Origin: a virus
Virus record (IMG/VR): IMGVR_UViG_3300000239_000021
Coordinates: 1 to 22,308 of that record
Strand: one strand, 5' to 3'
Length of the DNA: 22,308 nucleotides
Numbering within the stretch: the first letter of the stretch is position 1; every line of letters starts with the position of its first letter. Positions 16,101 to 22,308 of the stretch are shown here, piece by piece. The notes under the pieces are model-generated. The model was not told where the DNA came from. It saw nothing but the letters and a program-made list of their open reading frames with translations, and did no database searches. Made by a program: the position numbers and the translations under genes.

Positions 16101-17915
16101 GAACTAGAACTACCAGATGCGGATTGTCAGATTGTATATAAACTAAAGGTTAATGCGAATTTAGCAAAACCCAAACCCACTACCACATACCCGATGATAA
16201 TAGATGAAAGTTTTAGTATGGGTGATACGGTGGAGGTGGTGTTTAGACGGGGAACCTATTTATGGCACTCCAGTGCAAGGGGGTTGGAATCTATAACTGG
16301 AGTGGTTACCTGTATATCGGAACTAGACGGAGAACGGTCAATAACCATAAAGAATGGAGACGATGTGGAAACTTTTACGATTTCCTCAACTCATGTTTAT
16401 AGTCTTAGAGTCGTTAAATCTGCCGACGAAACCCATACAAAGGAAATTGATTTTAACGAGACATACAGTGAAAAACTGAGAGGTATATCCGCAAGTGAGA
16501 AAAAGTATTATCCGGATAAGAATTTCAAAAAACTTCCAATTAAAATTAATGCATCAACATATGTCACTATCGAGAAACCGTTTGAATACTACAATATTAA
16601 GGACATAGGAACCCCAACTTTTAGTATACTTGAGGGGAAGTTTCCCCAACACAAGAGCAACTACCGAAATGTTTTTTCAGCTTCCAGTAAACGAAGGGGT
16701 GATATGTATTGCCGAAGATCAGTAAGTTCGACCAACACAACAATATCTCCAGATGGTGGCCCAGATAAAACTCCCGCAATAACTAGAAAGAGAAAAACAT
16801 CAATCCAAGACGGTGCAGGTGATTCCTTTTGGTATCTGGCGGATGAACCGGTGTCTACTCCAATAGATTGCGGGCACACAGAAACAACCCACATAGCATC
16901 GGAGGATGAGTGTACAACACCACCCACAACACTACCAACTCCAACACCCGAGTCACCGGAACCGTCGGACTTGCTGAACTTGGATTCGTTGCAATTACAC
17001 TATACATTTGAATCAGACGAAGAGTCGCAAATTATACATGATAAGTCAGGTAACCAAAGACACGGAACACTACATTCCGCGGAGATACGAGATGGAGGGG
17101 AGAGTAGGTCATATAGGAAACTTTTAAGACTAGACAACGATGTTAGGACTAATCCAGAAAATATGAACAGTTATCTTTCCGTCTCTCAAGGAACTCCCAT
17201 AGGTGCTTCTTCGGCAACTATTAGTTTTTGGATTAGACCGACCGGTATAAGTGACAGTGATGTGGGAATCGTTCTAAACAATTCAACCGAACCTAACAAT
17301 AGACACGGAATTATACTGAATCCAGGAGGAAACCGGTTTTCTCTTGGATATACTTGGCAAAGTGGTGTGGATTCCCACAATATAGACCTCGAAGTGGAGC
17401 TCCCACACGATGCGTGGACTCATGTGGTTATTTTAATATATGCCGAGGGGTTTGTACGGACGTTTGTCAATAAGTCGTTCGTAAACAACTATGACTTGGG
17501 GGTTAGGCACTCCGAGGTCACATTTGATAATTTGGAAATCGGTCGATTTTCGGGAATGATAGATGACATTCGGGTTTATAACGAGGTACTTGACTATGGG
17601 AATGTGATGTTAGCCAAAGAGGCAACAGGATTGGTCGGTGAGTTATACGATTCAACGAGACAAAATGATACATCACCCACCACATCTAACAGTTGCGAGG
17701 AACAGCCATATAACTATACATACCACCAATCATCGGCGTTTATACAGGCAAACGATGTATACGTTGATAATCCGGGAGATGATCCTATTGCAGATCCAGA
17801 AATTGACTCTAAACGGAAATTTGTAGTTCAGGGAGGTCCGAATGCAGGTATTGAAAAAAATGCAACAACTGAGTTTATGGGGAGTCTTTGTGGGAAACTG
17901 AAAGAGATTGTTTGA
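10128..17915 (+). CDS. Giant baseplate/tail protein: gp7-like core with two LamG-like domains
   Basis: 2595 residues from ATG 10128; a TTG at 10122 would add two residues but is less likely. Residues 1-900 are a long wedge-like region with a Cys cluster (CKCGEC, 690-695), then NTPEFITRDDDNVDYFDFLN and GIPNDMVSHML. At 872-899 is VGTEQSIRALFRCYGVP...REFGG, a motif I associate with large wedge/tail proteins of marine phages. Residues 930-1115 look like a LamG/ConA-type domain (ending GRLDRLRMYETPL). At 1311-1345 is LKKLVPARSRLIAGLVVEPTLLERP. Residues 1400-2250 are beta-rich and unrecognised, with a Ca-loop-like DTDGDGFYD near 1911. A Thr/Pro linker leads to a second LamG domain at 2285-2490 (LHYTFESDEE ... 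ATISFWIRP ... GMIDDIRVYNEVL). The position after gp6 fits a gp7 equivalent, but T4 gp7 has 1032 residues, so this is far larger. Glycan binding by the LamG parts is inferred. Confidence 0.8.
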   Translation: MANYHKFVKKFSTATNREFDFPRGSPIDESMFDLLAGNEISQVPLEFGRSQKDVVEFAVYSSDNELITSNVVERNEIFVKRDYDFIDYNGEHRIGSLSTFDRNYPVTAAGEVVISPTHELKNLGYTDGTHNIGVSFRNEIIGASDSDSKLVIKNISPSRTELKVMPSSLKTSRKPLEVALNFEYENFFNKRTLVAHVYNETFNFIKTEGIRTYVDRVIADNEIEGYSDLIYGVVTAFKFNSYHDFTDECTEFHDKSVELFSNVMLWKYNEVFSEKQFAIEYIKCIDWVLDNSKRFSNKDVDATLSDPYDVYRQTLIAQYNTALVSAIYTARFDSYFSNVLNFGGGRIITFISASRGTENSNDNRKHRPLVIKLIEPLPTDIVVGGSLHISNTSYSDDIIQTAIMYKRTVPVLYKMRGPNISFTSSGGTREYTSEELDKTKSEIQRNALLDSTAELDEGLRERLKELEVEWRTELYGTPLSITDEISRYFHGRTEDQYLTIDYSSFENFVKFSSARKRLDVFIFKLAKVSEIDRQLESIRRSWRLTSPEKFGKLSYDTQMEALSSEKLTMMKGFDGYERFLYFEDIIKLTDEAEEVQSKIDDIMSKVYQNGTNYEYEERLAELREQLLYTYVSWPRAEFDCDGIDDWSSTTLDYTYGDPALHGEAIWLVKQDQHPGQTDIPGESDMWEFFCKCGECVGKKIPMTDASYVFLTSRTYYRPQPIPSTMAEFSQSPAYAWYAVKAKEADFYDKHNDNSLLNNTPEFITRDDDNVDYFDFLNFIGHQFDLIHMYVAGIGTIREPRNSAEKGIPNDMVSHMLNYFGGNFSGYDDGEINALTKQVKTKSHLEFIKKFKEKKNVIWRRILNNLPQILKTVGTEQSIRALFRCYGVPDYLFRTREFGGVEYNTDLSDEALYSFDTFDYYLTISQKNQYLDIEWSSPNYNVASVEFRFGFDDTQVDRGKSVEIVRTSGWQFGFEPEADSTSHEYGRFYFRILIDEGGYETYETIYLKDVQTEKTLVTPYNSTKYDVLINRNSGDADKHRRGIQIYVKRVEGQDVVYSSYAEFATSDFSYDKFYNGSNSESISFGNYVDSNFFGRLDRLRMYETPLHESRFENHILFNQSYDMDNPYSLTTDLIFKANFDYPYSLNATDTQSYGIVENSAFRNDVPVCAKCYNFQKQEYPYDFVGENIRHFAKLPSYGAQVFNNNKVRIESQKLMTQLSVASRSTLKSNDRLTADTNTVGVYFSSSDLINHEIIRFFGNFKLGDYIGNPEDLYSETYQEFERIRELFFKQGFGKLDFTAYLNIVESYVDPSLFENLKKLVPARSRLIAGLVVEPTLLERPKIRRRPIVNEILKFDDIYFNLKPNTKNMVSHANSRPYDQTDLEINTTGYKFYTKQTPKVTNWFPTEYNMNSVKNIPNELMYGVNSIQGISSGYKIEKLSPVYKRYAIDGGGNKTYNAVKISGTLLSESEFDCVFYGKLGSAISNKKELKRHIAWIHKDTTINGEKPDIFGEFNTAGYAIFGYVFNGHRVVGKLYGDFIGQIQTGHVKRLSVLGRIGGRVYDECDAVTFGGSISKSLLGVYKLTGAMDRKSESDKTRTREIERVFTDGDLNAVKIPNTIQKKIPIDIEYNTHFTIQNTSKSVATVTGEYSGKLQLDVSAVFHPPTVATFDIEWQQGKVLNNTAGVSYFKKTKTLLKIQKSSYDYVHNIVSSESNSSSMTPEDALNLDVKLVGHDTQDLNVDGLLTTTAQQNCNGSSGIEDYVEKQTKREMSLRQYDIVGDAFANGYDAELFYISAKPPTPFHVGDRVYLTGVNMCYSAHPTNQPRANFNDQYYVISKITHNEDKGTIDIEFPHEKDVSINAGGTYESGGQVGYSPEKILPIVDTTKHIGDWSTHYEYDIPFEFTQQMRTPTEDTDGDGFYDVFMRNIPLSVSYKNGEFLVEWSNPQQTDTRGEPQTGQLKLNLTDEGAVSDMKGFSSATSSSASWYFGESVTSELELPDADCQIVYKLKVNANLAKPKPTTTYPMIIDESFSMGDTVEVVFRRGTYLWHSSARGLESITGVVTCISELDGERSITIKNGDDVETFTISSTHVYSLRVVKSADETHTKEIDFNETYSEKLRGISASEKKYYPDKNFKKLPIKINASTYVTIEKPFEYYNIKDIGTPTFSILEGKFPQHKSNYRNVFSASSKRRGDMYCRRSVSSTNTTISPDGGPDKTPAITRKRKTSIQDGAGDSFWYLADEPVSTPIDCGHTETTHIASEDECTTPPTTLPTPTPESPEPSDLLNLDSLQLHYTFESDEESQIIHDKSGNQRHGTLHSAEIRDGGESRSYRKLLRLDNDVRTNPENMNSYLSVSQGTPIGASSATISFWIRPTGISDSDVGIVLNNSTEPNNRHGIILNPGGNRFSLGYTWQSGVDSHNIDLEVELPHDAWTHVVILIYAEGFVRTFVNKSFVNNYDLGVRHSEVTFDNLEIGRFSGMIDDIRVYNEVLDYGNVMLAKEATGLVGELYDSTRQNDTSPTTSNSCEEQPYNYTYHQSSAFIQANDVYVDNPGDDPIADPEIDSKRKFVVQGGPNAGIEKNATTEFMGSLCGKLKEIV

Positions 17916-17934
17916 TTTCATATAAAAACGAAGT

Positions 17935-17950
17935 ATATAAATATTTATAT
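17935..17950 (+). promoter_or_regulatory. Palindromic T4-type late promoter before the 17989 gene
   Basis: ATATAAATATTTATAT is a perfect 16-base palindrome in the 73-base gap after the giant gene. It contains the exact T4 late promoter octamer TATAAATA on the + strand (17936-17943) and, because of the symmetry, the same octamer on the - strand. A + start near 17950 would give a leader of about 40 bases for 17989. The window encodes a gp55-type sigma, so recognition is plausible. Confidence 0.6.
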
Positions 17951-17988
17951 GGAAAAGGTACTTAGTTAAATATATATATTAAAGTGTC

Positions 17989-18651
17989 ATGGGTTATCTT
18001 AATAACGAAACAATTACGGTCGAGGCCGTCCTAACAAAAAGAGGACGAGAACTGCTTGCATCAGATAGTGGATTGAATATAACTAGTTTTGCATTGGCAG
18101 ACGATGAGATTGATTATACATTGTATGATTCAAACCATCCGGATGGTTCGCAATACTTTGATATGGCATTGCGGAATACTCCGGTATTTGAACCATTAAC
18201 CGATGAAACACAGTGTTTAAAATATAAGTTGGTAACCCTGCCCTCTGGCACGAAATATATTCCTGTAATTAAGTTGGGACAACAGAGTATCACTCTTGAC
18301 AAAGACTACAATGGGGTGGTTACATTAAACCCAACTACAAATCCTGTATATAATACACGACTTGGATATACGGCAGTTCTATCAAACAGGGAAGTAGGAA
18401 CTATCACCGGAACAGGAGTGGACGCATCTGTCGGACAAAATACTGCGATATTCTTGGGAGATACCGCAAGTACATATGCCCAAACCGCACTCGGCCTGTC
18501 ATTTGAATTTAGGGTAAACCCGTCAATAACTAGAAACGTGGGGGCCAATTTAACCGTCATTGGTAATGAAAGTGGAGGATCTATAACGATCCCGGTTAAT
18601 GTGTTAGCTGAACCACTTGAAGGGATTTCCGAAAGTGGAAATATAGGGTAA
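17989..18651 (+). CDS. Conserved phage structural protein (MGYLNN-type), function unknown
   Basis: 220 residues. The N-terminal 80 residues (MGYLNNETITVEAVLTKRGR, then FALADDEIDYTLYDSNHPDG, then DETQCLKYKLVTLP) match a highly conserved small protein that I recall beside baseplate and tail genes in many marine myoviruses; its function is not established. The C-terminal half is beta-rich and resembles an immunoglobulin-like fold (SITLDKDYNGVVTLNP ... LTVIGNESGGSITIPV). There is no signal peptide or membrane span. The ATG is preceded by a weak AAAGTG and, further up, the palindromic late promoter, so this gene probably starts a transcript. Its TAA shares one base with the ATG of the next gene. 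Confidence 0.8.
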   Translation: MGYLNNETITVEAVLTKRGRELLASDSGLNITSFALADDEIDYTLYDSNHPDGSQYFDMALRNTPVFEPLTDETQCLKYKLVTLPSGTKYIPVIKLGQQSITLDKDYNGVVTLNPTTNPVYNTRLGYTAVLSNREVGTITGTGVDASVGQNTAIFLGDTASTYAQTALGLSFEFRVNPSITRNVGANLTVIGNESGGSITIPVNVLAEPLEGISESGNIG

Positions 18652-20159
18652 TGATATTTAAGGAACTTGATAGCACGGACAAAGTTGCCGGCCGTGTAAC
18701 ATCGGTACATGATGGTTTGTTTTCCGGAGACCATCCTGGGGAATTGGATAGTTTCTATTATGATGAAACGGCCCACGAAGAAACACCCCTATCAAAATCA
18801 CACGATACATTGGGTTCGGCAAGAACTCACATGAATGAAAACTGGACACTTCCGAGAAAGGAAGACTACTATACTAACATATATCACGAAGAGTTGTACA
18901 TAGGAGGCTTAACAAATCAAGCATCCGAGCAACAATTTTCAGTGACATATGGAAATATATACGGATATGGTAGTCCACTTTCCCAAGCATTTGATTCAAA
19001 AAGTCCACGAATAACAAAGACAATCTATAGTCAGTATAAAAATATACTTTTAAATCCTGACGATAAGAAATTCACATTCACTCAGCAAATTTTACGAACC
19101 GATGGCACTCATGGTTTCGTGGGATATAATTCTGACTCAATTTATGCTATCAACTTTTCTACATCTCGTATGAAAGAACGACTTGATGAGGGTAATTTTA
19201 TGATGACACTGGGAGTCACGTTGGACGGAAATCCGTCATCGGAGATTAATTACAGAGCATCTTTCCAGGATAACAGTGTGTTCGGTACAGGTGTCAGTTA
19301 TGTTTCATCTTCACCACAATTCGGCCGTGTGTTTGATTTGGTCAAGGTTGAAAATTCGGACAGGTATAACACAGACGCAGCGGATGTAGTCCGAATGGTT
19401 AGTGCCCCGGACGATTATGCTGATGAAAGTGGTGAAGATATTCGGTATTGTCCTGAAAAAAATCTTAGTTTCGGTTTAGTTTATCCAGATTTGGGAATTA
19501 TAGTTTTAAATCCAGTAGCAATTGCTGAACAATTTAAACTCGGATTGCACAACGCACTTTTGAGAGATATGGCAGAGAAAGGTGAAACTACATTTCCGGT
19601 TGGATATGCGATTGAAGAAAACGAGGGGGCAAAACTGGCATGGTACGGAGATGTCAACCCAACAACTCACCGACTGGGTGATGTCTCGTCATTTGTGTCT
19701 AAACGGAATGAACATGAAAAAATAGTTGATAATCCAGATACATGGAGAGACTTGGAAGATCTGAAAACTGCCGGAGGGGATAGAAACTATCAAAACTTTC
19801 TTAAATTAGTAAACGCATTGCAGGTCGGAAAAAAGTTCGAATGTAGAAATACCGAAATAATCCCATCGAAGCATTATTTTATTAGAATAAAAAATACGGA
19901 TTTTAATTATAGTAACAATCCGTCATTCGTATATCAGGGGTTTGAAGCAGACACCGAAGCAAAGAAGGCAAATGCTTCTAGGGATGATTACTTGGGACGC
20001 GTACGACATGGTGACTTTATTACTGATCCAAGAGTTTATATAACAACAATTGGGTTGTATAATGAAGATAATGAGCTGGTTGCTGTTGCAAAATTGAGCA
20101 AACCTATATTAAAGACATTTGATTCCGAGGCCTTGGTTAAGGTTAAGTTGGATTTTTAA
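18651..20159 (+). CDS. Conserved phage tail/baseplate structural protein
   Basis: 502 residues. After a variable N-terminus, residues 75-180 carry NWTLPRKEDYYTNIYHEELY, QQFSVTYGNIYGYGSPLS, TKTIYSQYKNILLNPDDKKF and IYAINFSTSRMKERLDEGNF. This succession (QF...YG...GSG, then IYSQY.N.LL.P...FTF, then IYAI...R...KE.LD.GN) is one I recall in large virion proteins of marine T4-like phages whose exact place in the particle is unclear. The C-terminus ends with a typical beta segment (DPRVYITTIGLYNEDNELVA). It overlaps the previous stop by one base, so it is co-translated. A gp8-like wedge role has been considered for its position, but the length (T4 gp8 has 334) and motifs do not settle it. Confidence 0.75.
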   Translation: MIFKELDSTDKVAGRVTSVHDGLFSGDHPGELDSFYYDETAHEETPLSKSHDTLGSARTHMNENWTLPRKEDYYTNIYHEELYIGGLTNQASEQQFSVTYGNIYGYGSPLSQAFDSKSPRITKTIYSQYKNILLNPDDKKFTFTQQILRTDGTHGFVGYNSDSIYAINFSTSRMKERLDEGNFMMTLGVTLDGNPSSEINYRASFQDNSVFGTGVSYVSSSPQFGRVFDLVKVENSDRYNTDAADVVRMVSAPDDYADESGEDIRYCPEKNLSFGLVYPDLGIIVLNPVAIAEQFKLGLHNALLRDMAEKGETTFPVGYAIEENEGAKLAWYGDVNPTTHRLGDVSSFVSKRNEHEKIVDNPDTWRDLEDLKTAGGDRNYQNFLKLVNALQVGKKFECRNTEIIPSKHYFIRIKNTDFNYSNNPSFVYQGFEADTEAKKANASRDDYLGRVRHGDFITDPRVYITTIGLYNEDNELVAVAKLSKPILKTFDSEALVKVKLDF

Positions 20160-20167
20160 TCGGTTCA

Positions 20168-20195
20168 TTTTGAAAAACCTAAACGGTTTTCAAAA
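20168..20195 (+). other. Intergenic hairpin after the 20159 stop
   Basis: TTTTGAAAAACC (20168-20179) pairs with GGTTTTCAAAA (20185-20195): 11 pairs with one bulged A and a TAAAC loop. The downstream flank is A-rich, not U-rich, so it is not a standard + strand terminator. It may stabilise the upstream mRNA or pause polymerase before the next gene. Confidence 0.4.
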
Positions 20196-20201
20196 AAAAT
20201 A

Positions 20202-20209
20202 TATTTATA
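20202..20209 (+). promoter_or_regulatory. TATTTATA box three bases before ATG 20213
   Basis: TATTTATA ends three bases before the start codon and no Shine-Dalgarno sequence is present. As at 1775-1782, a -10 element here would give a leaderless transcript. It is the reverse complement of TATAAATA, so an antisense promoter is an equal possibility. Confidence 0.35.
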
Positions 20210-20212
20210 TTC

Positions 20213-22308
20213 ATGATTAAACCACTGAGAAGTTCGGATAAGATTGTCCGGCCCTTTAAAACATTCAAGACATGGACATATAAAAGCACCGACCTATCTG
20301 ATGTTATTTTGCTGGAACAAATCTATTATTCACCAGTGTCTGGTGGGATGGTGGGTGCGGTAGAGGTTTTAACACAATCACAGATAGAATCGCAGTGGGG
20401 TGAGTATTTCTCACATGATGAACTTGAAGTGAGTACCGAGGTCAATCAATCAAAAAAGTATTTAAATGTATATAACAGGGCAGACGATTCACTAATAGCA
20501 AGATATCAGGAAATCGACGCAACCAATCTATTGTCGTATGAAAGTGGTGACGGAGTATCACCAGAAACACAAGAAATACAAAAGGGGGAGTTTGGTATAA
20601 TTACCAAGCTTGGAAAAAACACAAAGGGAACATTTTATCCAACGGGACATCGATACTATGACTCAAAAAAGGAACCGATTAATTTTGACGGAACATACCA
20701 CAGAGTTGTGTATAATACAATAAAGCATTTGTTCTATAATGATTATTTTGTTAAACATTATGATTACAATTCAAACCATGAGTTGAATATAAAAAATCCA
20801 CTGATGTTATTTGGAGTGGAGAGTGCGGAATACCACGATCCAACTGTACTTGCGGATATTGATACCGGAGAGAAATACACGGATAGGAGAATAGAGAGAC
20901 GTGTAATCGGTGACAATATACTAGTGTTGGAAATTTCAAGGAAGAATTTTGGAGAGAAAATTAGACCAAAGTCTGTCAAGATAACCGATTATAGTTCGGA
21001 GTTTGAAGTGATAACTATCGAAGATGACGGTTTCACAAATTTAATTACTACGGAGGGAGTGTTTGAAAGTGTCCATCGTGTTGGCATGACATGGGCAGAA
21101 AAAATATCGGCACCAGACGAAGGTATGGGTGAGTTCGATCCTAGAGATTTTTCCTTCGGAGAGCAACTTGCTTCAAGTGGTATTTATTTTATATCCGGTT
21201 GCCCAATGAACACCGATGAAATGTCCGAGTCACAAACGGGCAGTGCGTTTATATATAAATTTGATAGTGAACACGACACATTCAGAGTCGTGCGACCATT
21301 TGTATGTCCGTTTACTCAAAATGGGTTGGCATTGGAGCAACGGCACGATCACAACAATGTATTACTAAAGCAGATTGGTGGAGTATTACTCGGACAGGAT
21401 TATTCGTTGAATGATAATTTCGGTGGTGCGGTTGACCTTACGGAGAACTATTGCGCGGTGGGCTCGTCGAGGTCACATATTAGAGGAAATTCCAGAGAAG
21501 CTCCGTCTGGACATGTTTTTATATATGAGAGAAATAAGGGAGGGAATGATCACTGGGGAATGTTGAATATACTTGAAGGACTACCTGGTTCCGAATTCGG
21601 AGCCTCCGTATCAATTGATGGTGATATGATGGCAATAGGTTCTCCTGGAATTGCGAATGGCAAGGGTGCGGTTTATATATTTCGCAAAGAAACCCGTACC
21701 ACGGAAAGTCCGTGGAGTCGAATTACTGATGTCCCCGAGGGTTACACATGGGATGGTGAGAATAAAAAGTTCAGGGGATACCCTGAAGATTTCGAGTTGG
21801 AGAGGATAAACGAGTCAACTACACGATGGAAAGTAAAAGGAGTTATTCCTGATGGCAATTTGTTAAAGTGTTTTTCTGACATAGGAACTTTTGAGTTGAT
21901 TTCGGGCAGTTATCCGACAGACACGATTGTGTCGGGAAGTATTATATCAGGCAGTTATCCGACAGACACGATTGTGTCCGGAAGTATTATATCGGGTAGT
22001 ATATCATCTGGGTCTATACCTAGTGAACTTGAGTGTATGTGTGATTTGTCGACATTTGGTGGGGAGGGTATAATTACACATGGCACTCTCAAGCATAATG
22101 AAGAGGAGTTCGATTCTGGATACGAACCACACGAATATTCGGAAACACCCAAACAATCTACCGGTGATTCAACTTGGGTTTTTGATTCATATGTGGTACC
22201 GGCAGAGTTGGAAAATTGTGAATCGTTTGGTGAGAAGGTCAAGTTGACAGGAAATTCGTTGTATGTTTCAACACCATCATCACATACGCAGGTTTGTTAT
22301 GTATTTGA
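20213..22308 (+). CDS. Virion protein with FG-GAP-type propeller repeats (3' partial)
   Basis: The frame is open from ATG 20213 to the window end (698 codons seen, no stop), so the gene continues outside. The N-terminal region (RPFKTFKTWTYKSTD ... NPLMLFGVESAEYHDP ... VLEISRKNFGEKIRPKSVKI) matches a widespread marine-phage structural family that I recall by motif. From about 310 come FG-GAP-like blades: SFGEQLASSGIYFISGCP, NFGGAVDLTENYCAVGSSR (about 401-420) and EFGASVSIDGDMMAIGSPG (about 460-479), each followed by a VYIF-type strand. Such repeats form integrin-like beta-propellers used for surface binding. At 564-604 lies an SGS-rich tandem repeat. No Shine-Dalgarno sequence is present; a TATTTATA box ends 3 nt upstream. 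Likely a receptor-binding or decoration protein; this is inferred. Confidence 0.75.
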   Translation, partial: MIKPLRSSDKIVRPFKTFKTWTYKSTDLSDVILLEQIYYSPVSGGMVGAVEVLTQSQIESQWGEYFSHDELEVSTEVNQSKKYLNVYNRADDSLIARYQEIDATNLLSYESGDGVSPETQEIQKGEFGIITKLGKNTKGTFYPTGHRYYDSKKEPINFDGTYHRVVYNTIKHLFYNDYFVKHYDYNSNHELNIKNPLMLFGVESAEYHDPTVLADIDTGEKYTDRRIERRVIGDNILVLEISRKNFGEKIRPKSVKITDYSSEFEVITIEDDGFTNLITTEGVFESVHRVGMTWAEKISAPDEGMGEFDPRDFSFGEQLASSGIYFISGCPMNTDEMSESQTGSAFIYKFDSEHDTFRVVRPFVCPFTQNGLALEQRHDHNNVLLKQIGGVLLGQDYSLNDNFGGAVDLTENYCAVGSSRSHIRGNSREAPSGHVFIYERNKGGNDHWGMLNILEGLPGSEFGASVSIDGDMMAIGSPGIANGKGAVYIFRKETRTTESPWSRITDVPEGYTWDGENKKFRGYPEDFELERINESTTRWKVKGVIPDGNLLKCFSDIGTFELISGSYPTDTIVSGSIISGSYPTDTIVSGSIISGSISSGSIPSELECMCDLSTFGGEGIITHGTLKHNEEEFDSGYEPHEYSETPKQSTGDSTWVFDSYVVPAELENCESFGEKVKLTGNSLYVSTPSSHTQVCYVF
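21902..21991 (+). repeat. Tandem 45-bp duplication encoding SGSYPTDTIVSGSII twice
   Basis: Bases 21902-21946 and 21947-21991 are adjacent 45-base copies differing at only two positions that I can see. Both encode the same 15 residues, and a degenerate SGSISSGSIPS tail follows. The unit is in frame and nearly identical at synonymous sites, so the duplication looks recent. Confidence 0.9.

Overview
The window is a block of tail and baseplate genes from a large contractile-tailed (T4-like, probably marine or aquatic) phage. Every supported gene lies on the + strand. Genes are packed tightly, with one-base or ATGA overlaps, and all three standard stop codons are used. I recognise four T4-type products from sequence: a late-transcription sigma factor (gp55 type), a gp5-type baseplate hub/spike protein, gp25 and gp6. 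Most of the remaining genes resemble virion proteins that I recall accompanying these in marine T4-like phages. No bacterial housekeeping gene, tRNA, CRISPR array, integrase or transposase was seen.

Layout. 1-437: 3' end of a protein with a long Pro-Thr repeat, followed by a hairpin. 438-944: AT-rich leader with a possible 49-codon ORF, then a small membrane/coiled-coil protein coupled to the next gene. 941-1744: late sigma factor. 1787-2197: small conserved phage protein. 2187-5306: gp5-like hub/spike. 5328-5783: small charged protein. 5789-6175: gp25. 6177-8156: gp6. 8156-9508: carbohydrate-binding-like (DNRLRE-type) virion protein with a cysteine-containing SGS repeat insert. 9505-10110: acidic protein of unknown role. 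10128-17915: a giant 2595-residue protein with a gp7-like core, two LamG-like domains and a Thr/Pro linker. 17989-18651 and 18651-20159: two conserved structural proteins. 20213-22308: a virion protein with FG-GAP-type propeller repeats and an SGS tandem repeat, cut by the window end.

Inferred logic. gp25, gp6 and the gp7-like core would build the baseplate wedge, and the gp5-like protein the central hub and spike. The DNRLRE, LamG, FG-GAP and Pro-Thr-rich proteins look like surface appendages for binding host glycans. The late sigma factor would direct RNA polymerase to TATAAATA-like promoters. One perfect copy, inside a 16-bp palindrome, lies upstream of 17989, and TATTTATA boxes lie just upstream of 1787 and 20213.

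The most unusual points are the late sigma gene sitting inside the baseplate cluster, the giant multidomain wedge-type protein, SGS repeat modules recently duplicated in two separate surface genes, and promoter-like boxes only 3-4 nt from two start codons. I found no convincing complete new system such as a defence island or retroelement. No database search was possible, so family names rest on recognised motifs, length and gene order.
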